From: Streptomyces lanatus
Lineage (GTDB): Bacteria > Actinomycetota > Actinomycetes > Streptomycetales > Streptomycetaceae
Length of the DNA stretch: 64,000 nucleotides
Reading direction: 5' to 3'
NCBI RefSeq assembly: GCF_014655715.1
Contig: NZ_BNBM01000010.1
Coordinates: 100,800-164,799 of the forward strand
Shown here in pieces: positions 40,500 through 48,447 of this stretch. The position numbers and the translations under genes are program-made. The notes below the pieces were generated by a model. It was given only the letters and a program-made list of their open reading frames with translations. It was not told where the DNA came from and searched no databases. Each line of letters opens with the position of its first letter. The first letter of the stretch is position 1.

Positions 40500-43400
40500 T
40501 GCACGTCACCGTCCCAGGGCACCCGCGGCCGACCGCCGTTGCCGTCCGCGTCGGGATCGACGTGGTCGTCGTAGTCACCGCGCCGACCGCCGGAGCCGTA
40601 GTCGTCGTAGTCCTCACGCCTCCCGGCCGCACTCCCCCCACGCTCGTCGCCGTACGGCCTCTCGTACGCGTCGTCGCGCGCCCGCGGTGTCACCGGTGCC
40701 GTCCCCCAGTCGTCCTCGTCCGGTGCCGGGCGGCGGGGCGGGCTGAAGTCGTCGCGGGTGCGGGGGGCGGTGGGGGTGCCGCCTCGGATGTGTTCCAGCA
40801 GGGTGCGCAGGGTCGGCTGGATGGCGCGCTGGTCGCCGAACTCGGTGTCCAGGGCGGCGGGCAGGGTCTCCGCCCAGAACTCCCAGAGCGGGCGCACCCA
40901 GCCCTCGACGCGCTCGCCGCCCTGTTGCCTGCGTTCGGCGAGGAGTTCCAGCTGGCGTGGGGCGACCTTCTCGACGAGGTCGACGAAGAGCGGGTGCGGT
41001 TCGCTGCCGGCGCGGGCGAGGCCCTCCGGCTGGGCGCCCATCAGTTCGCGGCAGTAGTCCTCGACGATCCGCTCGTCGTCCAGGACCGTCCAGCGTTCGT
41101 ACGACCGCAGCAGCTCGGCCCAGCTGGACACGCCCCCGGGGAAGTCCCCGAGCCGCAGCCGTACGCCGGGCACGTTCGGGCCCTTCTCGGGGTGCAGGCG
41201 CAGCCGGATGCGGTCCGGGGAGGCCGGGTCGCCGTCCACGATGTCGACCTGGCCGTTCCACATGCAGCACAGCAGTCGGTGCAGGATGACGCGCCGGTCC
41301 TCCTCGCCGCTGACCATCCAGCTGTCCCGGTAGCCGAGCCGCTGCCGCCAGCGCAGTACGTCCTGGGCCTGCTCGGAGTCCTTCGCGCGGGCCCACTGGC
41401 GGAGCACCTTGCGGGCCTCGGGCACCTGGGTGAGGCTCATCTCGCTGCGGAAGAGGACGACGGTGATGGAGTCGCTCTCCACGCCCCGGTACTCGACGGA
41501 GTTCTTCGCGTCGGCGGGCAGGCGCAGCGTCTTGCCGAGGAATTCCTGCACCTCCTCCACGGCCTGCACCCGGGGGTGCGTGACCAGGACGCGCAGCAGG
41601 CCCGTGCCCTCCGGCGTGAACCCGACCGGCAGCAGCCCGGTCAGCTTGCGGCTGAACAGGTCGAGGGCCTCCTTGCTGACCTGGTCCTTGGCGTCCCCGT
41701 CGCCCGCCGCGGCGGCCAGCAGCGTGCCCATGGACGGCAGCAGCGGCCGCTCCTCCAGGTGTGCCCCGCTCTCCGCGAACAGACGGGTGATACGGGCCTC
41801 CAGCCGGCCCTTGACCCGGGCGACCGAGCCCTCCGGGTCACGCCGGCTCTGCGCGTGGACGCCGCGCCAGGTGTCACCGTCGACCAGCTTGAGCAGCAGC
41901 GCCGCCTCGTCGTCGTTGTCGCGCAGGCCCTCGCGGCGGATCAGCCGGTTGACGACGTCCTCGTAGAAATGGTTGAGGGTGCGCTGCGGCGGCAGCAGGT
42001 ACGAGATTCCGGTGCGGTCCTCGTACAGTTCGTGCGCCTTCTGCTGGGCGGTCTTGCTCTCCTGGTCGCTGTGCCGGCGGAAGGCGCCCACCAGCCGCGC
42101 GAGGTCGGTTCCGGCGGCGTCGGCCTGCGGCTGCCAGTGCATCTGCTGTTCGCGCCAGGCCTCGTGCCACACCGTCCGGCAGCGCCACTGGTACCAGGCG
42201 TCCTGCTCCTGGATGGCCGCCTGTACGTCGTCGTCGCCCCAGCGGGCCGGCGCCAGACCGCCCAACTGGCCCTTGATGCGCGGGATCCTGGGCGGCAGCT
42301 CGGTCACCCCGGGCGGGCGCTGCGGGGTGCGGGCACGATGGTCCAGCATGCCGAGGAAGCCGAGCCGGGCGATGGGTTCCTCGCTGTCGGGGACGCCCCT
42401 GACGACGCGTTCGGCGAGGAAGGGGTCCACGGTCTGGAGCAGTTTGTCGATGGCGGGACGCGGCGCGAACCGGTCGGCCATCGCGATGACCGCGCGCTCG
42501 GCCTCGGCCCGCAGATCGGACAGCAGCCGCTGCATGTCGGCGATGCGCTCGCCGAGCGCCTGCTCGATGCTGCGGCCGCCGCGCGGCAGCGGATCGGGCT
42601 CGGGTACCGGCAACTGCCTGCGTTCCCACAGCTCTTCGAGGTGGGAGTCGGCGAACAGCTGCCGGATCATCGGCACCGCCTCGTCCCGCAGCGCCACCCG
42701 GGGCGCCTCCACCAGATCGGTGACCGCGAGCCGCAGCAGCCGTCCGGCGACCAGGTCGGCCAGTTGGTCCATGGGCGCGGTCATGGAGGCGACGAGGCTG
42801 GTGGAGACTCCCTGGCGGCCGATGCCGGTCGGGGACACGGCGCTGCGTTGCACACCCCGGTTGATGAAACTGGCCGCGAAGGTCTGGAAGTCGTCGTCGG
42901 CGGCCATCTTCCGGCCCCGGGAGCCGCCGTCGCCCAGTTCGGTGCCGATCAGCGACATCACCAGGGAGACGATGGAGCGGCGCAGGTCGTCGGGGCGGAT
43001 GCCGGCGGTCGGGCTGAACAGGAACGCGGTGGGCAGGATGCCGGTGCGCAGCCGGATCGGGGTGGTGCCCGGGTAGCGGACGCCGAGCCCGAGCTCCTGG
43101 TCGAGGTCGCCGATCTCATGGCCCTCGGAGGGCGCGTTCTGCGTGTCGACCAGCCGGAACAGGTCGACCAGGGAGCGGGCCGCGTTGAGCTCCGCCTCGC
43201 GTCCGCCGCCGGTCGCCGCGGAGAACGACGACGGCATGACGACCAGCGGGTAGATCTTCACGCCGTCGAAGCGGCGCAGCTGGAAGGCGTGGTTGATGAG
43301 GTGGAGGTAGTCCAGGAAGATCCCGGCGCCGGTGCCGCCCGCCACCGAGAAGGCGACGAACACATCACAGCCGTTGACCTTGCCGCCGCCCAGCTCGCTC

Positions 43401-43921
43401 AGCTCACCGGCCGACTTGGCGATGGCGTCGATCGCCTGGAGCAGCGGTTCCAGGACGGGGGCGAGGCCGTGCCGGAGCGTGGCGAACAGTGCCGCGCGTC
43501 CCACGGTGGGCAGTTGGCCGGCGCCGGTGTGCAGCGGGGTGACCTTCGGTTCGTCGATGCGCGGCGGCAGCCAGTCGGCGACCTCGTCGCGCAGCACCGC
43601 CCGCAGCATCTTCGTCACCTCGGGGGAGGCGTCGAAGTTCGGCAGCAGATTGTGGGTGGCCCGGGAGGTGCGGGCGTACGCCGCCCGCAGCGACGGGTCC
43701 ACGTTGAACTGCGGCAGCCGCTGCAGATCGCTCTCGCTGTAGTCCGCGTACACGAACTGCAAACAGTCGGGCAGCTGGAACGGGGCCTGTCCGTTCTGCC
43801 GGTGCAGCGCCATGCCGTCCGGGCCGCACAGTTCGGCGCGCAGTCTGCGTTCCAGCTCGGCACCGACCAGTCCGCCGGTGCCGCCCAGGCCGACGAAGAG
43901 CATCGGCTGGAAGATCTTCAT
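40496..43921 (-). CDS. tubulin-like GTPase (Tubulin_2 type)
   Basis: A 1141-aa protein. It opens MKIFQPMLFVGLGGTGGLVG, a GLGGTGG loop (11-17), and carries a tubulin/FtsZ signature VAGGTGAGIFLDYL at 193-206 (G-G-T-G-A-G). This identifies the Tubulin-like (Tubulin_2) family, large proteins with a GTP-binding tubulin core and a long helical C-terminal part; they are known mostly from genomics. Polymerisation is possible but unproven. The ATG at 43921 has GGGGAGG before it. It lies between the vWA gene (45 bases) and the membrane protein gene (overlap). Its C-terminal tail is rich in Asp/Arg/Gly. Confidence 0.85.
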   Translation of the reverse strand: MKIFQPMLFVGLGGTGGLVGAELERRLRAELCGPDGMALHRQNGQAPFQLPDCLQFVYADYSESDLQRLPQFNVDPSLRAAYARTSRATHNLLPNFDASPEVTKMLRAVLRDEVADWLPPRIDEPKVTPLHTGAGQLPTVGRAALFATLRHGLAPVLEPLLQAIDAIAKSAGELSELGGGKVNGCDVFVAFSVAGGTGAGIFLDYLHLINHAFQLRRFDGVKIYPLVVMPSSFSAATGGGREAELNAARSLVDLFRLVDTQNAPSEGHEIGDLDQELGLGVRYPGTTPIRLRTGILPTAFLFSPTAGIRPDDLRRSIVSLVMSLIGTELGDGGSRGRKMAADDDFQTFAASFINRGVQRSAVSPTGIGRQGVSTSLVASMTAPMDQLADLVAGRLLRLAVTDLVEAPRVALRDEAVPMIRQLFADSHLEELWERRQLPVPEPDPLPRGGRSIEQALGERIADMQRLLSDLRAEAERAVIAMADRFAPRPAIDKLLQTVDPFLAERVVRGVPDSEEPIARLGFLGMLDHRARTPQRPPGVTELPPRIPRIKGQLGGLAPARWGDDDVQAAIQEQDAWYQWRCRTVWHEAWREQQMHWQPQADAAGTDLARLVGAFRRHSDQESKTAQQKAHELYEDRTGISYLLPPQRTLNHFYEDVVNRLIRREGLRDNDDEAALLLKLVDGDTWRGVHAQSRRDPEGSVARVKGRLEARITRLFAESGAHLEERPLLPSMGTLLAAAAGDGDAKDQVSKEALDLFSRKLTGLLPVGFTPEGTGLLRVLVTHPRVQAVEEVQEFLGKTLRLPADAKNSVEYRGVESDSITVVLFRSEMSLTQVPEARKVLRQWARAKDSEQAQDVLRWRQRLGYRDSWMVSGEEDRRVILHRLLCCMWNGQVDIVDGDPASPDRIRLRLHPEKGPNVPGVRLRLGDFPGGVSSWAELLRSYERWTVLDDERIVEDYCRELMGAQPEGLARAGSEPHPLFVDLVEKVAPRQLELLAERRQQGGERVEGWVRPLWEFWAETLPAALDTEFGDQRAIQPTLRTLLEHIRGGTPTAPRTRDDFSPPRRPAPDEDDWGTAPVTPRARDDAYERPYGDERGGSAAGRREDYDDYGSGGRRGDYDDHVDPDADGNGGRPRVPWDGDVQ

Positions 43922-43966
43922 GGGTTCCTCCCCGCTACACGGCCGCGGCGGCCGCAGGTTCGTGCG

Positions 43967-46312
43967 TCACAGGTATGGGGTGAAGGGGCTGTCGTTGCCG
44001 CTGTCACCGGGGCCGGCGCCGACGGTCGTCGGCCTGGGGCGGGTGCCACGGCTGTTGCGGCTCGGCCTGGTGTCCTCGCCCAGGGCGAGGCTCAGGGTCT
44101 CGGTCAGCTGGACCTGGCCACCGGCGACCAGCGGTGTACGGCCGCTGCCCTTCCTGCGCAGCACCGCCCCGCCCTCGCGGCTGCGCTGGACGGCGTACTG
44201 GCCGTGCGGGCGGCGTTCGATGCGCGGGCTGCGATGGGCCTCGACGACGGTGAACTCGTACCACTGCTTGTTGTTGCCGTGTCCGGCCGGATGTTCGTTG
44301 ACGACGCGGCCGTCCTCCGAGAGCAGCTGGAGCATCAGGCCGTACGGGTCCTTGCGCTTGTTCCGCAGCCGCCGCCAGGCGACGAATGCCGCGCCGGCCA
44401 GCACCAGCACGACGGCGGCGGCGACGACCACCCACCAGTACTTCTCCCAGAGACCGGGCTCCGGCGTGACCCGCACCGACAGCGGCTCCCGTTCGAGGGC
44501 GCGGTCGTCGTCGGTGGTGTCGGTGACGGTGACGGTCCCGGCGAGGTCGAGCCCGTCGTCGCCGAGCCGGTCGCCGAAGGCGCCGTCGGCCGCGACCTGG
44601 ACCTTCACCTCGCGGGTGCCGGACTCGCCCGGCTTCAGCGTGATCTCGTGGGGCTCGACGGACAGCAGCCCGTCCTTGACGTCGGCGAGGGACAGCCGCA
44701 GCTTGTGCTCGCTGTCGGTGGTGTTGTGGACGGCGAGGCTGCCGGTGACCGTGTCGCCGGGGTTGGTGTCAGCGTCCGGCAGGTCGAGGGCGGCGGTGAC
44801 GGGCAGTTCGCCGGGCGCCACGACGCCGTCCTCGTCGCGGGTGTCGGCGCGCAGGCCCGAAGCGGTCAGCGTGGCGCTGGCCTTGAGCGCCCCGTCGGCG
44901 TCCTCGGGGACCTCGACGGTGCCGGTGAAGGAGCCGTCGCCGGCCTCGGGGTCGGCGCCCTTGCCACGGTCGGCGAGATCGATGGGCAGCGGCGAGAAGC
45001 CGTCCCCGGCCAGCTCGCCACGCACCCGCAGCCCCGCATAGTCGCTGGGGTCCTTGATCTCGTAGCCCTCGCGGGTCTGCAGCCGCATGGTGACCGTGAC
45101 CTTCTCGCCGGCCTGCGGCGAGGGCGGGTCCATGGTGAGGGCGCCGCGCAGTTCGCCCTGCCACAGCACGCTGACGGCGACGGGCAGCGAGCGATGGCCC
45201 TCCGGGGCCTCGGCCTTGACCTTCCAGACGCCGGGCAGCGGGTCGACGATCTTCAGCGCCTCGACGGTGCCGGAGCCGCCCGCGAGCTCGAAGCGGGACT
45301 TCTTGAACGTCCCGTAGGTGTCGGGGATTTCATCCCCGCTGGGGTCGATGTAGGTGATCTTCACCTCGGGGTCGCCCTTGTCGACGACGATGCTGCCGAC
45401 GGTCGCGAGCGGGGAGATGCCGATCTCCAGGGTGGCGGGGGGCCGCTTGCTCGGGCCCTCCTCATGCCGCAGACAATGGGCGGCGGCGAAGATCTTCTCC
45501 AGCGTGGTGCCGACGTCGTCGGCGCCGGAGACCTTGTGCGCCCGGGGTGTCGCGGAAGGCAGTGCGACACAGCCCTTCCTGAACCCGCCGGCGGCGATCT
45601 GGTCGAGCTGCCGCTTGTCCGGGTCGGGACCGAAGCCGAGCGGCCAGATCTGCACGTTCTGCGCGGCGGCGTCCTTCAGCGCCTCCTTCAGCTGCTTCTC
45701 GCCCTCGGCCTTGCGGTGCGCCGGATCGCCGTACTTGGGGCTGTCCTCGACGTCCATCTTCCCGTCGGTCAGCAGGAACAGCACCCGGGGCTCCGACGGA
45801 TCCGACCCATCGGTCAGGTCGTGGACGCCCTGCCGGATGGCGCTCGGCAGATCGGTCCCGGTGCCCTGGCTCTCCTTGCGGCTGCGCAGCTTGTCGACGC
45901 AGTCGCCGACGGTCTCCCGTCCTGCCCGGTCCAGCGTGGTGCGCGGGCACACGGGATCCACCGCGCGCTGGTCGTCGGCCTCGGCTGCGGCGAAGCCGAA
46001 CACCGTGACGTGCGAGGCCGAGGAGACGTCGCCGAGCGCGATCCGCTTGGCGGCGGCCTTCTCCGCCTTCATGTCGGCGGGCGCGAGACTGGCCGACTCG
46101 TCCACGGCCACCGCGTAGTTGACGGCCGGGAACGCGGGTGCGGAGTCCGCCGCGGGCACCGGATCCTGACCGGCCGGTGCCAGCAGGGACACGAACACCG
46201 CGGCGCCGCCCAGGGCCGAGGCCACGGCGCGGCGCACCCGGGGCCTTCCTGTCTGCCGTCTTCCCGTGACTCGTCCCACGGCCGTCCCCTTGGTCTTCTT
46301 GGTGTTCGACAT
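43967..46312 (-). CDS. membrane-anchored von Willebrand factor A protein
   Basis: A 781-aa protein with a basic N-terminus and an N-terminal hydrophobic segment (about 29-46), then a vWA domain with an intact metal-ion-dependent adhesion site: DESAS (71-75), GTGTDLPSAI and LTDGK. Beta-rich repeats follow, then a membrane span (about 625-646) and a 126-residue cytosolic tail with LMLQLLSEDGRVVNEHPAG. Most of the protein is outside. vWA proteins form complexes through the metal site; here a role as external or scaffold component is inferred. ATG 46312 has only a weak ribosome site. An unusual 141-base CAC/GTG-rich spacer separates it from the PycTM-like gene. Confidence 0.85.
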   Translation of the reverse strand: MSNTKKTKGTAVGRVTGRRQTGRPRVRRAVASALGGAAVFVSLLAPAGQDPVPAADSAPAFPAVNYAVAVDESASLAPADMKAEKAAAKRIALGDVSSASHVTVFGFAAAEADDQRAVDPVCPRTTLDRAGRETVGDCVDKLRSRKESQGTGTDLPSAIRQGVHDLTDGSDPSEPRVLFLLTDGKMDVEDSPKYGDPAHRKAEGEKQLKEALKDAAAQNVQIWPLGFGPDPDKRQLDQIAAGGFRKGCVALPSATPRAHKVSGADDVGTTLEKIFAAAHCLRHEEGPSKRPPATLEIGISPLATVGSIVVDKGDPEVKITYIDPSGDEIPDTYGTFKKSRFELAGGSGTVEALKIVDPLPGVWKVKAEAPEGHRSLPVAVSVLWQGELRGALTMDPPSPQAGEKVTVTMRLQTREGYEIKDPSDYAGLRVRGELAGDGFSPLPIDLADRGKGADPEAGDGSFTGTVEVPEDADGALKASATLTASGLRADTRDEDGVVAPGELPVTAALDLPDADTNPGDTVTGSLAVHNTTDSEHKLRLSLADVKDGLLSVEPHEITLKPGESGTREVKVQVAADGAFGDRLGDDGLDLAGTVTVTDTTDDDRALEREPLSVRVTPEPGLWEKYWWVVVAAAVVLVLAGAAFVAWRRLRNKRKDPYGLMLQLLSEDGRVVNEHPAGHGNNKQWYEFTVVEAHRSPRIERRPHGQYAVQRSREGGAVLRRKGSGRTPLVAGGQVQLTETLSLALGEDTRPSRNSRGTRPRPTTVGAGPGDSGNDSPFTPYL

Positions 46313-46453
46313 GCGTGCCTGAGGTTGCTGCTGCGCGTGTGGCGTGTAGGTGGTGACGCATCCGCGTTCTGCCTGGTGCGTGCGCCTGTGCTGTGCGGTG
46401 GTGCGTTGGCGTGTGTGCGGTGGTACGCCGATGTCGCGTGCGCCGGTCCGGGA
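46313..46453. promoter_or_regulatory. spacer between PycTM-like and vWA genes, possible internal promoter
   Basis: The only sizeable gap inside the block. It is rich in GTG/CAC steps and less GC-skewed than the flanks. No clear -35/-10 pair or hairpin was found. It may carry an internal promoter or simply a long leader for the vWA gene. Confidence 0.35.
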
Positions 46454-47008
46454 TCAGCCCGAGGTCAGACCCCAGACGACGGCCAGCACCGCGGACGGGG
46501 CGAGCGAACCCACCCCCCAGCGGATGGCCCGGTACTTGGCGGACAGGATCGAGCTGACGTCCACGGCCTGGATCAGCAGCCATGTGGCCGGGTCGCGCCC
46601 GGCCTCCACGACCCGGGCGGTCAGCCGCTCCAGGTCGTGGGAGGCCACCAGGTCACCGAAGTACGTCACCCCGTCCCCGCCGCGGACCGTGCCGGTGCGC
46701 GGCATCAGCGCCGCGACCAGTGCGGCGACCGCGACGGCCCACAGCAACCCGGCCGGTACGAGCGTCACATCGGCGAGCCCGTCCCAGCCGGGCGCGCCGC
46801 GCCATCCGGCGAGGAACGCGGGCAGCGCGAGCGTCCCCGACAGCAGTACCGCCGCCTTGGAGTCGGCGCGCCCGAGATCCTCCCGCACCGTCGCCAGCAA
46901 CCTCTCGGCGACGATGCGCTCCCCCGCCCGGTCATCGTCGTGCCGACCCCCGTCCGGCACAGGAACGACCGGGTCGGGGGAAGTCCGTGCCGCGCCATCG
47001 GCGCTCAT
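46454..47008 (-). CDS. PycTM-like (DUF5706) membrane effector
   Basis: A 184-aa protein with the Pycsar-effector (DUF5706) plan: an N-terminal helix RLLATVREDLGRADSKAAVL (37-55), then membrane spans at about 54-70, 80-102 and 163-181, and between them HDLERL and SSILSAKYRAIRWG (152-165), both typical of the family. In Pycsar, PycTM proteins bind a cyclic pyrimidine nucleotide and damage the membrane, killing the infected cell. The same strand carries a nucleotide cyclase gene three genes upstream, so a signalling link is plausible. The ATG overlaps the SPFH-like stop (ATGA). Family assignment is from memory. Confidence 0.72.
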   Translation of the reverse strand: MSADGAARTSPDPVVPVPDGGRHDDDRAGERIVAERLLATVREDLGRADSKAAVLLSGTLALPAFLAGWRGAPGWDGLADVTLVPAGLLWAVAVAALVAALMPRTGTVRGGDGVTYFGDLVASHDLERLTARVVEAGRDPATWLLIQAVDVSSILSAKYRAIRWGVGSLAPSAVLAVVWGLTSG

Positions 47009-48447
47009 CGGTCCTCCTCCGCCCAGGACCAGCCCTCGTCCCCACCCCGTCTACGACGCCGCGGACGCTCCCGCTCGTCATCCGGGTGGTACGGCTCCGG
47101 CCGGTAGGTCCGGGGCCGGTCCCCGGAGCGAACCCCATCCTCACGCTCCCCACCCGGGACCGGTCCCGAGGAGCCGAACCCCTCCCGCCGGTCACGGGAG
47201 CGCGGTTCGCCATCGGGATCCGGCTCCGGATCCCGATCCGGGTACGCCCCCGGCGACCCCGAGGCATCCAACTCCGGACGGTGCGCCCGACGTCCGTCGC
47301 GAGGGCGCGGCGGTTCATCGTCATGATCCGAGCGATACGTCCGCCGACGGGCGCGGGGCTCGTCGTAGTCGGCGTCGTCCCCCGGGTACGGCTCCCCCCG
47401 TCGCCCGGACTCCCCCCGAGCCCTCTCCCCCCTCCGCGACGGCCGTCGAGGCGGTTCGTCCGATGCCCAGTCCGGGTTGAAGCCGGCGCCCGATCCCGCG
47501 CTCAGCTCACTTGGGCGGCGGGCCGGGATCGTGCCGATGGGGCCGACCATGGGGCGGCCGTCGCCCTGGTTGAGGAGGTTGAGGACCTGGGTCTCGACAT
47601 CCACCGTGGCGAGTTCGCCGCGTGCGGCCATGGCGAAGAGGCGGGCGACGCGCTCCTTCTCGTCCTGGCGGCCCTCCTGCCGGATCTTCTCCAGGAAGTC
47701 CTTGGCGCCCTCGGGGTCCGCCGCCAGCATGAAGCTGAGCTGTTCCAGTTCCCCGCCCTGGAGCATGCGCCGGTACGACTCCTGCCGCAGCCGGATCACC
47801 TTGGCCTGGGCGTGCGCGTCCCGTTCCTCGTCGGCGTGCTCGATGGTCCGGTCGTCCACCCGCAGCCGCACGTACAGCCGTACCCGCAGCCCGAGTTCGG
47901 AGCCGAGGTCGGCCCACCGCCCCCCGCTGCAGTCACGCGTGATGGCACGGTTCGCCTGCTCCGCCTCGGTCACCCGATAGGTCGTCGTGACCTCGCGCAG
48001 CCGCTCCAGGACGGGCGCGGTGAGCCTATTGGCGACGTCGGTGACGACCTCCAGGGCCGCCAGGTGCGGGTCGGTCACGGTCCACTGGATGTCCACCTCG
48101 GCCTTGAAGAAGGTCGTGCCACCGGCGGCGGGCAACTCCATCTGGAGCGGGGTGACATACGTACCCAGCGCGATCTCGCAGATGCTGTGCGCCCGGGCCA
48201 GCATCGGCTTGTCGACGTGCTGGACCCCGGTGGCCCGCGTCACCGTATAGCCGCCGTTCCGGTAGAACTGCACCATCGCGGAACGGGGACTCACCCGCGG
48301 ATACCCGTCCGTCATCGGGTTGAAGTCCCGTACGAACGGCCCCGCGGGGGCGTCCGACTCGGCGCCCGCCGGCTGCTCCTGCTCGGACTGCTCCTCCGCG
48401 CCCTCCGAGCCCTCCGCGCCCGCCGCCTCGTCGTCGTTCTCAGCCAT
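47005..48447 (-). CDS. SPFH/band-7-like protein with disordered Arg-rich tail
   Basis: A 480-aa protein. After an acidic N-terminus come RSAMVQFYRNGGYTVTRATG and FFKAEVDIQWTVTDPHLAAL (113-132), then TAPVLERLREVTTTYRVTEA and a long helix (RTIEHADEERDAHAQAKVIR). This strand-then-helix order resembles SPFH/band-7 proteins (stomatin, flotillin), which scaffold membrane microdomains. It has no N-terminal membrane span, so any membrane association would be through partners. Residues 320-480 are a low-complexity Arg/Asp/Pro tail. It overlaps the NTPase stop by eight bases and the PycTM-like start by four. Confidence 0.6.
   Translation of the reverse strand: MAENDDEAAGAEGSEGAEEQSEQEQPAGAESDAPAGPFVRDFNPMTDGYPRVSPRSAMVQFYRNGGYTVTRATGVQHVDKPMLARAHSICEIALGTYVTPLQMELPAAGGTTFFKAEVDIQWTVTDPHLAALEVVTDVANRLTAPVLERLREVTTTYRVTEAEQANRAITRDCSGGRWADLGSELGLRVRLYVRLRVDDRTIEHADEERDAHAQAKVIRLRQESYRRMLQGGELEQLSFMLAADPEGAKDFLEKIRQEGRQDEKERVARLFAMAARGELATVDVETQVLNLLNQGDGRPMVGPIGTIPARRPSELSAGSGAGFNPDWASDEPPRRPSRRGERARGESGRRGEPYPGDDADYDEPRARRRTYRSDHDDEPPRPRDGRRAHRPELDASGSPGAYPDRDPEPDPDGEPRSRDRREGFGSSGPVPGGEREDGVRSGDRPRTYRPEPYHPDDERERPRRRRRGGDEGWSWAEEDR

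Noticed and set aside
40562..47107. A 2181-codon open frame on the plus strand
   Set aside because: It runs antisense to the tubulin-like, vWA, PycTM-like and SPFH-like genes; composition is a mirror of GC-rich coding sequence and no domain is visible.
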